The notes under the pieces: model-generated
Database searches by the model: none
What the model saw: the letters and a program-made list of their open reading frames with translations, nothing else
Told to the model about the DNA's origin: nothing
Translations under genes and position numbers: made by a program
In this document: positions 1 through 10,084 of the stretch, one piece after another
Layout: every line of letters starts with the position of its first letter
Position numbering within the stretch: position 1 is the first letter of the stretch
Origin: Zea mays
Lineage: Eukaryota > Streptophyta > Magnoliopsida > Poales > Poaceae
Assembly: GCF_902167145.1 (NCBI RefSeq)
Contig: NC_050104.1
Coordinates: 93,197,849-93,261,848 of the forward strand
Reading direction: 5' to 3'
DNA length: 64,000 nucleotides

Positions 1-445
1 GCTTAAGTCGGCAACGACTTAAAACGGTGCAACATGCTCGCACTTACTTAACTCGGGGTGACCACTATGCCCTGCTAACGGAGCAATCGGCTTAAGTCGG
101 CGACGACTTAAGACGGTGCCACATGCTCGCGCTTACTTAACTCGGGGTGACCACTATGCCCTGCTAACGGAGCAATCGACTTAAGTCGGCAACGACTTAA
201 GACGGTGCAACATGCTCGCGCTTACTTAACTCGGGGTGACCACTATGCCCTGCTAACGGAGCAATCGGCTTAAGTCGGCAACGACTTAAGACGGTGCAAC
301 ATGCTCGCGCTTACTTAACTCGGGGTGACCACTATGCCCTATTTACAAAAGCAATCGATTTAAGTCAGCAACGACTTAAGGCGATTTCGCATGCTTACGA
401 ATACTCATATAGGGGTGACTTCTATATCCCGTAAACAAGTTTCAA
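1..445. repeat. 89-bp tandem array with a palindromic core
   Basis: Units start at about 1, 90, 179, 268 and 357, an exact 89-bp period, and the fifth unit is degenerate. The array probably extends to the left. Each unit contains the inverted repeat CTTAAGTCG/CGACTTAAG around a 4-base loop, plus the shared block CTCGGGGTGACC. It lies just past the 3' end of the antisense gene at 600-3928, in the non-coding 3' part of Grande. Confidence 0.9.
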
Positions 446-599
446 AACCATCGCACAACATTTTACTACTGCAAATTTACGTACTGTTGAATCCTAAAAC
501 AATAGGAGAGTAACAATATCATTCAAATGCTGAACTGGTGTTCTCTATCAAATATCCGATCATGATAACCGCGCGCTCAAAGCACGCAAAATATTTTCT

Positions 600-3500
600 C
601 TATTTTGCAATATCTTTCTCAGGAGCAACCGACGAAGAAGGGCGACTTGAGGAATTAGGAGCAGCGTTCACATCAGCCCTTATATCATCAGGAACAACCA
701 CGCCGGGTCTCCTCATCAAGATTCGCCCCGCGTGAATGGCTTTATCCATGGCTCTGTCGCGCTGGGCTCTCAGAGTAATGGAAGTTTCTTCAGCAACTTT
801 GGCAGCCAATTGAGCGGTCTCTAGCTCCTGGGCAATGGACTTCTTGGAAGCGCGCAGTTCTTTGATAGCAGCATCCTTAGCCGATATCAATTGCCTGAGA
901 CGGATCACATCATCCGTGGATTCCTGCAGCTTACAGCGATGATTGTCTAACTCCTCCATGGTGAAGCGATGACTCCTCTCTAGGATGGTCAACGAGTTGC
1001 TGGAATCACGATATAGTCTATCAAGATTGTCACGAGAAGCAACAAGGGCACGTTTTTCTTCCTGCAAACAAGAATCAGCTCCTTCAAACATCAAGAAGGC
1101 AATAAGAACACAACAGTACAAGGCACAGTTTCATGAGTCACCTTTTTAGAATCAAGCTGAGCGCGAAGAGTAGAGTTCAGCGTGTTAGCGTCATACAGAG
1201 CAGCAGAGACCCGACCTAGCTCAGTCTGGCTTTGAGAATACCTTTCCTCAAAATCAGAACACCGCCGGACCAGCTCGGCCTGGCCTTGAGAATGTTTTTC
1301 TTCAAGGATGGAAATCTGTCGGGCCATATCTGTCGAGAGACAATCAAGCAAAAAGAGTCAAAGTGTAAAACAGATCAATAAGGTAGACGAAGAGAAGCAA
1401 AAGAGCACTAACCAGCATTTGTCGCCTCCAAGTCAGAGACACGATGTTGAAGCAACACCGGATTCCAACGTGCCAGAGACGAAGCTCCTTCTGGAACAGA
1501 AGCACCTTGCAACCTCAGCTGACTAGCCATCCCGTCCACCAATGCCTGATATGGAGAACAGATGAGCATAATGATAGCAGTTCGTACGGTGTAAAAGCCA
1601 GGCTAAAATATATCATAGTACCTGGAGGTTGGAGAAGAACGAAGGGACTCCCAAATCGTGAGAGATCAATTGATGGCTTGGCATAGGGTCACCACCCGAA
1701 GCAGCTCGCAATAAACCAGCAGGAACCAACTTAGTGCCATCAACAGAGCCCAAAACTCGGTCGGCGGGAACGCTAGCCTCTAAAGCGACTCCCTGGCCCA
1801 AAGCTTGGGCTACCACCATGCAACCAGAGTGTGGAGGAGATCCCACGTGAACATCCATGGAAGTACAAGAGGGAGACCCCGCTCGGACACCCTCGGGGGC
1901 TGGGCCATAGTTTGCGCTACCCACTTGAGCCGGATCGCCTCCGGCAGTACCCTCAGGGGCTGGGCAGTGGCTTGCGTTTCCAGCACGAGCCGAATCATCC
2001 CCGGCAACATCCTCGGGGGCTGGGTAAGTGTCAACACCATCCTTGAGGACCAAGTTCTCTGCAGTAGCCGCCTCTAAGGCTGAGGGTCCCTCAATTACTT
2101 CCATGGGAGCAAGATGATCCAAGTTAGTTTCCTGACCCTCAGGACCACGCTCTAAGGTCGATGAGGCGCGGGACGCTGCCCGGGATGACCCCAACCCGGC
2201 GTCGAGCACATCAGCACAAACCTCCGTCGCACCATCATCCGCTGGCTCTGATAACAGATCTTCTGGAACCATATCTTCAAGAGTCTGATCAAAGTTTGCT
2301 AGGGACAATTCTTGTAGACCAATGAGGGCAGACATAGCAGGAGAAGGAACTCCACTACTTTCCCCACTGGCGACATACCGCCGACTGTTCTTCCGAGTCA
2401 AAGGGACCTCATCTTCTTCCTCCCCGTCGTCTTCATCAGCAACACACCCATTGGGGTCAGCAGCAGAGGGAGCACACCCATTAGGGTCAGCAGCAGATGG
2501 AGCACCCCCATTGGGGTCAGCAGCAGATGGAACACCCCCATTGGGGTCAGCGTCAGTGAATTCAGGCACAGGCACTTCTTCAGCAGCAGGAACCGAAGGA
2601 CCAACGTCCCGATCCAAACTAGATACTCGCTGAAGACGTCTCTTTTTCCTTTTCTGCTCATCAGGAGAAGGATCAAGTTGATTGGCTCGGCAAGGGCGTC
2701 TTGAGCGAACACTGACAGGTCTCTGAATATCCAAGGTTGTATCAGTTTCTAGGAGAGGCTCCACCACCAATGTTCCAGCAGGAGCAGCATCAGAAGAGTC
2801 CTCAGCCAGCAAATCAAGCATAGCACTTATCTCTGCGTCACTAGGATCCAAAGGCACCTCAAAGTGGACCTGCCGCTCATCATCAGGAATTTCCTCGAGC
2901 GAGGCAACCAAAGCGCTAACTTCTTCGGCGGAGGGTCGCACTCTAAGGCCCAAACCGTCATCAGTGACAGGTGGATTCGACACAAAATGAGTGAAGGCTT
3001 TGGTAGGAGGCAGGTTCCAAGCCGAGTATGCCACTGGGGCACCAACATTTGATACCTTACCTCTAAGAATCATTTCAAGTCGGTTCACCAAATCTACAGC
3101 GGGAATTCTTCTGTTGGTAACCCGAGTCGAGTCAGCTAGACCTCGGTACAGATAAGCCGGGTATGCCCTATCCTTCAACGGCTGAATGTTCTTAAAGACA
3201 AAATCAGCAACCACAACCTCAGCAGTCAGACCCCTCTCCTTCAGCAGTCCAACTTCAGCTAGCAAAGCCCCTGCCTCAGCCACCTCCTGATCTATGGGGG
3301 ACTCGGTCCAACTCGGGGTGCGAACGTCCGGCTGTCTCCCCGACCGTGGGGGGAGAGAACTTCCGTGGTTCTCAACAATAAACCACTCCAAGCGCCATCC
3401 CTTAATACTGTCCTTGAGAGGGATTTCAAGATAATCAGTCTTCCTCCCACGGCGCATCTCCAAACTAGCGCCCCCAACCAGCTGATGCTGCCCCCCGGCC

Positions 3501-3928
3501 ATTCCAGGGCGACAGTGATACAGGTACTTCCACAGTCCAAAATGGGGCAGAACGCCAAGAAAAGCTTCGCACAAATGAACGTAAATAGAAATTTGCAGAG
3601 TGGAATTGGGATTCAGATGGGTCAAGTTAAGACGATAGAAATCAAGGAGGCCGCGGAAAAAGGGAGAAATGGGGAGAGCGAGACCGCGGAGGAGAAAAGG
3701 AACATAAATCACGGATTCATGGGTATCCTCTGTCGGGACAGTGACCCCATGACAAATCCGCCAAGAACAAAGCTCCCTCGGGGGAAGGACCCCGATGGAC
3801 ACGAGGTGGAGAAGGTCAGGCTCGGAGACAACAAACATATGGTTACCTGCGAAAGGCAACTGGCTGTTAGGGTCGATGGGGAGAATCACCGCAGCGGATG
3901 AACTCGAGGCCTTTCTCTTGGGCGCCAT
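600..3928 (-). CDS. Antisense spliced cargo gene of Grande (gene-23-like; putative gypsy-type transposon protein, PF04195-like)
   Basis: This gene lies opposite to the retroelement. The ATG at 3926-3928 opens a 769-codon exon ending at 1622. I infer three short GT-AG introns at 1546-1621, 1330-1412 and 1062-1141 (76, 83 and 80 bp). The exons are 3928-1622, 1545-1413, 1329-1142 and 1061-600; all junctions keep frame and give about 1029 residues before the stop at 600-602. Residues ~25-270 resemble the plant-specific 'putative gypsy type transposon' family (Transposase_28, PF04195). A basic nuclear-localisation-like stretch (QKRKKRRL) lies near residue 420. Four ADPNG repeats follow near 455-505, then three PAPE-type repeats of ~20 residues. 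The exon 3-4 part is heptad-rich and likely coiled coil. No in-frame stop breaks the spliced frame. The molecular function is unknown to me. A related, decayed gene sits in Zeon at 39960-43024. The family call is from memory; the splice model is inference. Confidence 0.75.
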
Positions 3929-4129
3929 CTCAACTCTACTAGTGAATAGAGCGGGAGCCGAATTGCAGAGAGGATCTGGAGGCAGGAAAGCAAGAACTAG
4001 GGCACGGAAAGCAGAGGCGGCTGAAAGCGCAGTACATATGGGATATTCCCGAGTCAGATACCGTTTCCAAAAGCGCCCAGTCAGCACCCGGCAGTTACTT
4101 CTAAAACACCGGTGTGCCACGTTGTCACC

Positions 4130-4515
4130 CGGCGATTACTTCTAAAACCCCGGTGTGCCACATCATCACTCGGCTATTATCCTCAAAGTGGCCGACATGG
4201 CCCGTTCTAACTCGGCTGTTATTTCTAAAACGCCTACGTTATCGCCAGTCGCTCGGCATTTATCTCTAAAGCGCAGACGATGTCCTCGGTCACTCGGCAG
4301 CTATCTCTAAAGCACCGACGATGTCCTCAGTCGCTCGGCGGTTATCTCTAAAAAACGCTGGCATCGTCACAAGTCACTCGGCTGTCACCTCTAAGAGCGC
4401 CGACGCGGTCATCAGTCATTCCGACGCTGACATGGTTTCGTCATCGCTCGGACTCTATTTCAAATGCGTAAATATCGACAATAATAGCTCGGCCATCACC
4501 CCCAAAGCGGCGATA
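4130..4515. repeat. Degenerate minisatellite upstream of the Grande antisense gene
   Basis: This stretch is built from imperfect units of roughly 40-60 bp. They share CTCGGC followed by TTATCTCTAAAG or TTACTTCTAAAAC, with CGACGATGTCCTC between them. It covers the region immediately upstream (on the - strand) of the antisense gene, so it may contain that gene's promoter, although I see no clear TATA box there. Confidence 0.6.
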
Positions 4516-4678
4516 TGATGCCCGAATTACCTAGTTTCTATTCCGAAGGAATCAACTTCACAAATAAGAGATCAACTTATTACGAAGCAAAATAATTGAC
4601 ACAGGAGGAGACGAAGTCATTCTTCATTAAGGGAAGTAACAATACTTACAAATCAACTCATTATGAGTTGATACTTCC

Positions 4679-4760
4679 CTACTGCTACTACTACTACTAC
4701 TACTACGCTACACTATACTACTCTACACTACTAATACTACTACATTATTTCATTATACTA
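4679..4760. repeat. CTA/ACT trinucleotide microsatellite
   Basis: An interrupted run of CTA triplets starts with about eight consecutive CTACTACTA-type units and then becomes imperfect. It lies just past the stop codon of the small acidic antisense ORF at 4787-5209. Confidence 0.85.
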
Positions 4761-4786
4761 TACTAACATCTAAAAACCAGTGGCAT

Positions 4787-5209
4787 CTAGCCACTGGCCT
4801 TGTTGATGCCCTTGCTGTTGCCGCCGCCGTTGCTGCCCCTACTGCTGGCACCGTTGCCACCCTTGCCGTCGCCGTTGCCGCCCCTGCCGCCGCCGTCACC
4901 GCCGCCGTCGCCTCCGTCGTCGTCGTCGTCGTCACCATCGCCGTCCACCTCGGGCGAGTCCTCCTCGTCCGAGGAGTACTCCGACTCATCCGAGCCCTCG
5001 AGCCCGGAGCGCTCGACGGCCCGGATGTAAGTCCAGACCTCCGCGGCAATCCCCTGAGAGTCGTCCGAGTCGTCGGACGACGCCGGGGGAGAGACGGGAG
5101 CCGGAGACCCCTCGGACTCAGAGGAGAACTCCTCCTCCGAGTATTCCGAGTCACCGAAGTCCTCGGATAGAGGAGTCGGCTCATGCTTGCGTTTGTTACC
5201 CTTGCCCAT
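4787..5209 (-). CDS. Small acidic Gly/Ser/Asp-rich ORF, second antisense ORF of Grande
   Basis: A 140-residue ORF starts at the ATG at 5207-5209, in a good context (CCACCATGG on the - strand). The N-terminus is basic (MGKGNKRKHE). It is followed by serine/acidic blocks with repeated EE and SD pairs, a short central segment around EVWTYIRAVE, a run of six or more aspartates, and a Gly/Asn-rich tail. I recognise no domain. A TATAAATA box lies 80 bp upstream on the same strand (5289-5296), so a short transcript from its own promoter is plausible. It could be a chance ORF in GC-rich DNA, because the + strand frame is also open, but the Kozak-like ATG and TATA box argue for a gene. Function unknown. 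Confidence 0.5.
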   Translation of the reverse strand: MGKGNKRKHEPTPLSEDFGDSEYSEEEFSSESEGSPAPVSPPASSDDSDDSQGIAAEVWTYIRAVERSGLEGSDESEYSSDEEDSPEVDGDGDDDDDDGGDGGGDGGGRGGNGDGKGGNGASSRGSNGGGNSKGINKASG

Positions 5210-5288
5210 GGTGGAAATAAAGAAAGAAGAAGAAAGCAAGCAGCAGAGAACAACAAGAGATGTGAAAAAGCCGGAGAGGCAAAGGCAT

Positions 5289-5296
5289 TATTTATA
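5289..5296 (-). promoter_or_regulatory. TATA box for the acidic antisense ORF
   Basis: The - strand reads TATAAATA inside CTTCTATAAATAATGCC, 80 bp upstream of the ATG at 5209. That spacing fits a plant core promoter with a leader of about 50 nt. Confidence 0.5.
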
Positions 5297-5917
5297 GAAG
5301 AAGAAGGCAACCGCTCACCTCCAACCACGGTCACTGAACAGTCGCGAAGCATTCAATACACACTTCAACCCGTCTGAAGATACGTCAGGCGGCTGACGCC
5401 GTTTCACGCAACGCAACACCCATTGGGACTCCAGTCAACCGCGTGGGCGATATGATTACACCCACCGTCACATCACATTACTACTCAGAAGCAGCCGGCT
5501 AAAACACTCAGCGTACCAAGCCGTCCCTTGCCCACACCCATTGGGGGGGGACGCCCAGGAATTATCAGTATATTTTTCAAAACTGTCACACCCGTGCAGA
5601 GCATGCAATGAATACCTCAAGACAAAAATGAGATATCAGTAAGGATCAAAGGAAAGCCAAATATAGCCGGTGAAGTACAAAATCTGACCGACAGAAGCGA
5701 CGTGAAGACTAGCCAGGGAACGTCCATCAAATGTCCAATCAGTCGCAGAGCAAATAAATTGCACCACCTAGCAAGATATGGGCGGATCACGAACTCGGCC
5801 GCAAAAGACAAAATACATGCTGACCTCTAAAGCATAATGTTGATGACATAATGCTGACCTCTAAGGCATTCGGAAAAAGAAAGGATTACTCTCAGCAAAA
5901 AGACACGAAATGAAGAC

Positions 5918-6389
5918 CTTCGAGTGGATTATCTTCAAAAATCCACTCGAAGCTCGGGGGCTACACCCATTGGGTGCACCTCCGGTGCACCCAATGAATC
6001 ACCATTTCAAGAGAAAACAACGCCAGCTTCTAAGGCATAAGGCAAGATTGAAGGTAAGATTGACCTCCAACCAAAGTGCAAATGGAAAATAAAAATAATT
6101 TCTGATGAAGACCTTCGAGTGGATTATTTTCCAAAATCCACTCGAAGCTCGGGGGCTACACCCCGGTGCACCCAATGAAGTTTAGGGTCCTACAATATGA
6201 AATGCCGACCTCTAAGGCACAAGCATGAAACAAGGCTCCAGTTTACGAGTGATCAAAGCAGAAGGAGATAGTAAGAAATCGTTTTTGCCAGGATTCTTGG
6301 AAAGCATTTCTTGTCATAAACAAAGACCGCAAGTTGGACCTAGGATCTTTGGGCTGATTATCTCAAAATCAGCCCGAAGATCGGGGGCT
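5918..6389 (+). repeat. Three hairpin plus polypurine modules ahead of the Grande 3' LTR
   Basis: Three modules occur at 5918-5963, 6113-6159 and 6345-6389. In each, a near-perfect hairpin (arms CTTCGAGTGGATT/AATCCACTCGAAG in the first two, ATCTTTGGGCTGATT/AATCAGCCCGAAGAT in the third) runs straight into CTCGGGGGCT or ATCGGGGGCT. The third polypurine tract abuts the LTR at 6390 and is the one expected to prime plus-strand synthesis. The other two look like upstream duplicates. Confidence 0.7.
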
Positions 6390-7018
6390 TGTGGGGGACA
6401 GATATCCCCCGGGTCCACTAGAAGGATAAAATACCTCACGAAAGGCCCAAGGGCCCAATAAATCGTAATGTCACTCCTTCATGGGCCTGGGGAGGAACGA
6501 CCAGTGAAGCGGATCGACATAAGGCCAGGTTGGTGCAAGCCCGGACGGCCCCACAGCGTTGAGCAAGCGACCGCAACAGAAGATCCGACTTTCCCGCGCT
6601 GGAGCCCCGTACGACGGAACCAGGCGAGGATAAGTCAGCAAAATCATAGGAAGATAGACTAAAACGGTTCACTATCTTTTAGGTGCACATTGCTATCATA
6701 TCCACATGTATTGCCTCACGGTCGAATATATAAGGCCTAGGGGGCACCCCTTCAGAACGATCGATCCCATTACTTAGCCATCCACTCCATCTCTCTACGC
6801 TCTAGCTTCAGAGAGCTACCTTGTAACCCGTTACATAAAGCACACTCGCCAGGACGTAGGGTGTTACACATCTCAAAGCGGCCCGAACCTGTAAACACTG
6901 TCCATTATTCCTCGTGCATCTGGCACGAACCATTTAGCTACAGTCGGCGACACCGTCCTACTCCTAAAACACCTTGAGGGGCAACCCCGGGTGTGCGGTC
7001 GGACCCAAAACACCGACA
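6390..7018 (+). repeat. Grande-like 3' LTR (629 bp)
   Basis: It begins TGTGGGGGACAG and ends CACCGACA, so it has TG...CA ends. A TATATAAG promoter box is at about 6727-6734. Only this LTR lies in the window, so LTR-LTR divergence cannot be estimated. Confidence 0.85.
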
Positions 7019-7045
7019 GTGATATAGTGTGCCAATGGAACAATT

Positions 7046-10000
7046 ATGTTGACAAGTCCTCAAGGTGAAAGAATCCAAGTTAACATAGACAAGTCAAAAG
7101 ATGAAAAAGGGAAAACAATGATCAATCACTTGGAAGAAAAGCCCTTGGAAAATATCAAAGTAGTGTGCGAATACCCAGACGTATTTCCGGAGGAATTACC
7201 AGGTATACCACCTGACCGTGATATAGAGTTTTCTATTGAATTATTACCCGGAACCGCACCTATCTCAAAAAGACCATATAGAATGGATGTCAAAGATTTA
7301 GTAGAATTGAAGAAACAAATAGAAGAATTACTAGAAAAAGGTTTCATTCGCCCAAGTTCATCCCCTTGGGGAGCCCTAGTGCTATTTGTGAACAAGAAGG
7401 ATGGTTCGAGGAGAATGTGCGTTGATTATAGAAGTTTGAATGAAGTAACCATCAAGAATAAATATCCATTACCTCGGATTGAAGATTTATTCGATCAAAT
7501 GAAAGGAGCTAAGATATTCTCGAAGATAGATCTGAGATCGGGATATCATCAGTTAAAGATTCGAGCAGAAGATGTACCGAAGATAGCCTTCACGATGAGA
7601 TACAGATTATATGAGTTTTTGGTCATGTCGTTTGGACTGACTAATGCCCCGGCATACTTTATGAACTTGATGAATAAAGTATTCATGGAATATCTGGATC
7701 AGTTTGTGGTCGTATTCATTGACGACATACTGATATACTCTCCGAATGAAGAAACACATGAAGATCATCTAAGGCTAGTCCTACAAAAGCTTCGTGACAA
7801 CCAACTGTACGCAAAATTCTCGAAGTGTGATTTTTGGCTTAAGGAAGTTGCTTTCTTAGGACATATCGTTACCGATGGTGGAATTAAAGTGGACCCAGGA
7901 AAGATAAGTGAGATACTGGATTGGAAACAACCAAAGGATGCGTCCAAGATCAGAAGTTTTCTTGGATTGGCAGGATACTATAGAAGATTTATTGAAGGTT
8001 TTTCCAAGTTAGTGAAACCTCTTACCTCTCTACTAGAGAAAGGTAAAGAGTTCAAATGGGATGAAGCTTGTCAGAATTGTTTTGAAGAACTCAAGAAAAG
8101 GTTAACCACTGCACCAATATTGGTAATGCCAGACATCCACAAGGGATTTGATGTGTATTGCGATGCATCACACCTTGGACTTGGATGTGTGCTAATGCAA
8201 GAAGGAAAAGTGATAGCTTATGCCTCAAGGCAGTTGAGGAAGCATGAGAAGAATTATCCTACGCATGATTTGGAACTAGCTGCCGTAGTGCATGCTTTGA
8301 AGATTTGGAGGCACTATATGATTGGAAACAAGTGCAAAATCTTCACGGATCACAAAAGCTTGAAATATATATTCACTCAGAAAGAACTCAACCTGAGACA
8401 AAGAAGATGGCTTGAGTTGATTAAGGACTATGATTTGGAAATACAATATCACCCCGGAAAGGCAAATGTAGTAGCTGATGCTTTGAGCCGTAAGGGTCAA
8501 GTGAACAACATCACTACTCATTTGATGTCACAGGAATTGTGCTGGGAAATGGAACAACTCAACCTTGGATTTCTCAATAATGTAGAAGCAACAGTGATGG
8601 AAGTTGAACCTACTTTGGAAGAAGAGATTCGTAAAGGACAAGAATCTGATGAGAAAATTAAGGAAATTAAAGCTTTGATTGGTTTGGGTAAAGCCCCAGA
8701 TTTCACGGAAGATGAACAAGGCACAATATGGTTTAAGAAGAGAATCTGCGTACCAGAAAGTGAGCACTTGCGTCAACTTATTTTGAGAGAAGCTCATGAT
8801 TTAGCTTACTCTATTCACCCTGGAAGTACAAAGATGTACCAGGATCTTAAGGAAAAGTATTGGTGGTACGGATTGAAAAGAGATGTTGCTACTCATGTTG
8901 CATTATGTGACGTGTGTCAGCGAGTTAAAGCTGAACACCAAAGACCAGCAGGATTGCTACAACCTCTTAAGGTACCTGAATGGAAATGGGAAGAAATCAG
9001 TATGGATTTCATAGTTGGACTACCCCGTACTCGAGATGGCTATGATTCAATATGGGTCATAGTGGACAGGTTGACTAAAGTAGCACACTTTATACCTGTG
9101 AAGACAACTTACTCAGGAGCCCAGTTAGCAGAGTTATACATGTCGAGGATTGTTTGTCTGCATGGAGTACCGAAGAAGATCGTATCAGATCGAGGAACCC
9201 AGTTTACCTCACGCTTTTGGAAAAGACTACATGAGTCCATGGATACCAAGCTAAATTTTAGTTCAGCTTATCATCCGCAGACGGATGGGCAAACAGAAAG
9301 GACAAACCAAGTGTTGGAAGATATGCTAAGAGCTTGTGCTCTAAAGCATGGTAGAAGCTGGGATAAAAGTTTGCCTTATGCAGAATTTTCGTATAACAAC
9401 AGTTATCAAGCAAGTCTAAAAATGGCACCATTTGAAGCACTATATGGACGGAAGTGTAGAACACCGCTTTATTGGAATCAGACTGGAGAAAGTCAAGTAT
9501 TTGGCCCAGAAATTCTCCAAGAGGCGGAAAAACAAGTGCAGGTTATCAGAGAAAACTTGAAGACAGCACAGTCAAGACAGAAAAGCTATGCTGATAATAG
9601 AAGAAGAGAGTTGATGTTTGAAGTAGGAGACTTTGTCTACCTTAAAGTTTCGCCGATGAGAGGAATGAAAAGGTTTAAGGTTAAGGGAAAATTATCACCT
9701 CGCTATATTGGCCCATTCAAGATTTTGGAAAGAAAAGGTGAAGTAGCCTACCAGTTAGAGCTACCCGATAGATTATCGGATGTGCATGACGTATTTCACG
9801 TATCACAACTCAAGAAGTGCTTAAGAGTACCAGAGGAACAGCTACCCATGGAAGAACTGAATGTTAAGGATTTGACTTATTCGGAGTATCTAGTCAGAAT
9901 TTTGGAAACATCTCGTAGGATTACTCGGAGTAAAGTTATTAACATGTGCAAGGTTCAGTGGAGTCATCATTCAGAAGATGAGGCCACTTGGGAAAGAGAA

Positions 10001-10048
10001 GATGAACTCAGAGCAGAATTTTCCCAGTTATTCTCGGAAGTTTCTTAA
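7046..10048 (+). CDS. pol: Gypsy pol (RT, RNase H, integrase, chromodomain), 5'-truncated
   Basis: A long open frame of 1000 residues encodes the C-terminal two-thirds of a chromovirus polyprotein. The RT core is at ~95-290, with aspartates 162, 226 and 227 (FIDD box). RNase H at ~360-485 has D373, E410 and D435. The integrase zinc finger is H584, H591, C621 and C624, and the DDE triad is D654, D715 and E751 with 35 residues between the last two. A chromodomain-like tail is at ~950-988 (W972, W982). The coding frame actually continues upstream to 7028, but a TAG at 7025-7027 closes it next to the Grande edge, so the ATG at 7046 is not a genuine start. Protease and gag are missing. All visible catalytic residues are intact. 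Confidence 0.9.
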   Translation: MLTSPQGERIQVNIDKSKDEKGKTMINHLEEKPLENIKVVCEYPDVFPEELPGIPPDRDIEFSIELLPGTAPISKRPYRMDVKDLVELKKQIEELLEKGFIRPSSSPWGALVLFVNKKDGSRRMCVDYRSLNEVTIKNKYPLPRIEDLFDQMKGAKIFSKIDLRSGYHQLKIRAEDVPKIAFTMRYRLYEFLVMSFGLTNAPAYFMNLMNKVFMEYLDQFVVVFIDDILIYSPNEETHEDHLRLVLQKLRDNQLYAKFSKCDFWLKEVAFLGHIVTDGGIKVDPGKISEILDWKQPKDASKIRSFLGLAGYYRRFIEGFSKLVKPLTSLLEKGKEFKWDEACQNCFEELKKRLTTAPILVMPDIHKGFDVYCDASHLGLGCVLMQEGKVIAYASRQLRKHEKNYPTHDLELAAVVHALKIWRHYMIGNKCKIFTDHKSLKYIFTQKELNLRQRRWLELIKDYDLEIQYHPGKANVVADALSRKGQVNNITTHLMSQELCWEMEQLNLGFLNNVEATVMEVEPTLEEEIRKGQESDEKIKEIKALIGLGKAPDFTEDEQGTIWFKKRICVPESEHLRQLILREAHDLAYSIHPGSTKMYQDLKEKYWWYGLKRDVATHVALCDVCQRVKAEHQRPAGLLQPLKVPEWKWEEISMDFIVGLPRTRDGYDSIWVIVDRLTKVAHFIPVKTTYSGAQLAELYMSRIVCLHGVPKKIVSDRGTQFTSRFWKRLHESMDTKLNFSSAYHPQTDGQTERTNQVLEDMLRACALKHGRSWDKSLPYAEFSYNNSYQASLKMAPFEALYGRKCRTPLYWNQTGESQVFGPEILQEAEKQVQVIRENLKTAQSRQKSYADNRRRELMFEVGDFVYLKVSPMRGMKRFKVKGKLSPRYIGPFKILERKGEVAYQLELPDRLSDVHDVFHVSQLKKCLRVPEEQLPMEELNVKDLTYSEYLVRILETSRRITRSKVINMCKVQWSHHSEDEATWEREDELRAEFSQLFSEVS

Positions 10049-10067
10049 TCTCGAGGACGAGATTCTT

Positions 10068-10084
10068 TTTAAGAGGGGTAGGTT
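10068..10084 (+). other. Polypurine tract of the chromovirus
   Basis: TTAAGAGGGGTAGGTT lies immediately before the LTR start TGTAACACC. It is the expected plus-strand primer site. Confidence 0.75.

Larger units (their letters stand above)
1..7018 (+). mobile_element. 3' half of a Grande-like Ty3/gypsy LTR retrotransposon
   Basis: The element enters from beyond the left edge and ends at a 629-bp LTR. That LTR starts with TGTGGGGGACAG right after a G-rich polypurine tract and ends with CACCGACA. From memory, maize Grande is about 13.8 kb, with short LTRs, tandem repeats and a long gene antisense to gag-pol in its 3' region, and this layout matches. No gag-pol is visible here, so it must lie to the left. 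The following five bases, GTGAT, are the likely target duplication, but the left copy is outside the window. The element is inserted in the pol region of the chromovirus that begins at 7019. The family name is recalled; the structure is seen. Confidence 0.85.

Noticed and set aside
1805..4145. ORFs on the + strand and other - frames across the Grande antisense gene
   Set aside because: They are shadows of the long spliced gene. Only its frame has domain-like content and phase-consistent introns.
4753..5377. Longer - strand ORF of 199 residues and + strand ORFs of 64-76 residues
   Set aside because: They are Arg/Thr- or Pro-rich frame shadows of the acidic ORF. The chosen frame has the better start and a TATA box.
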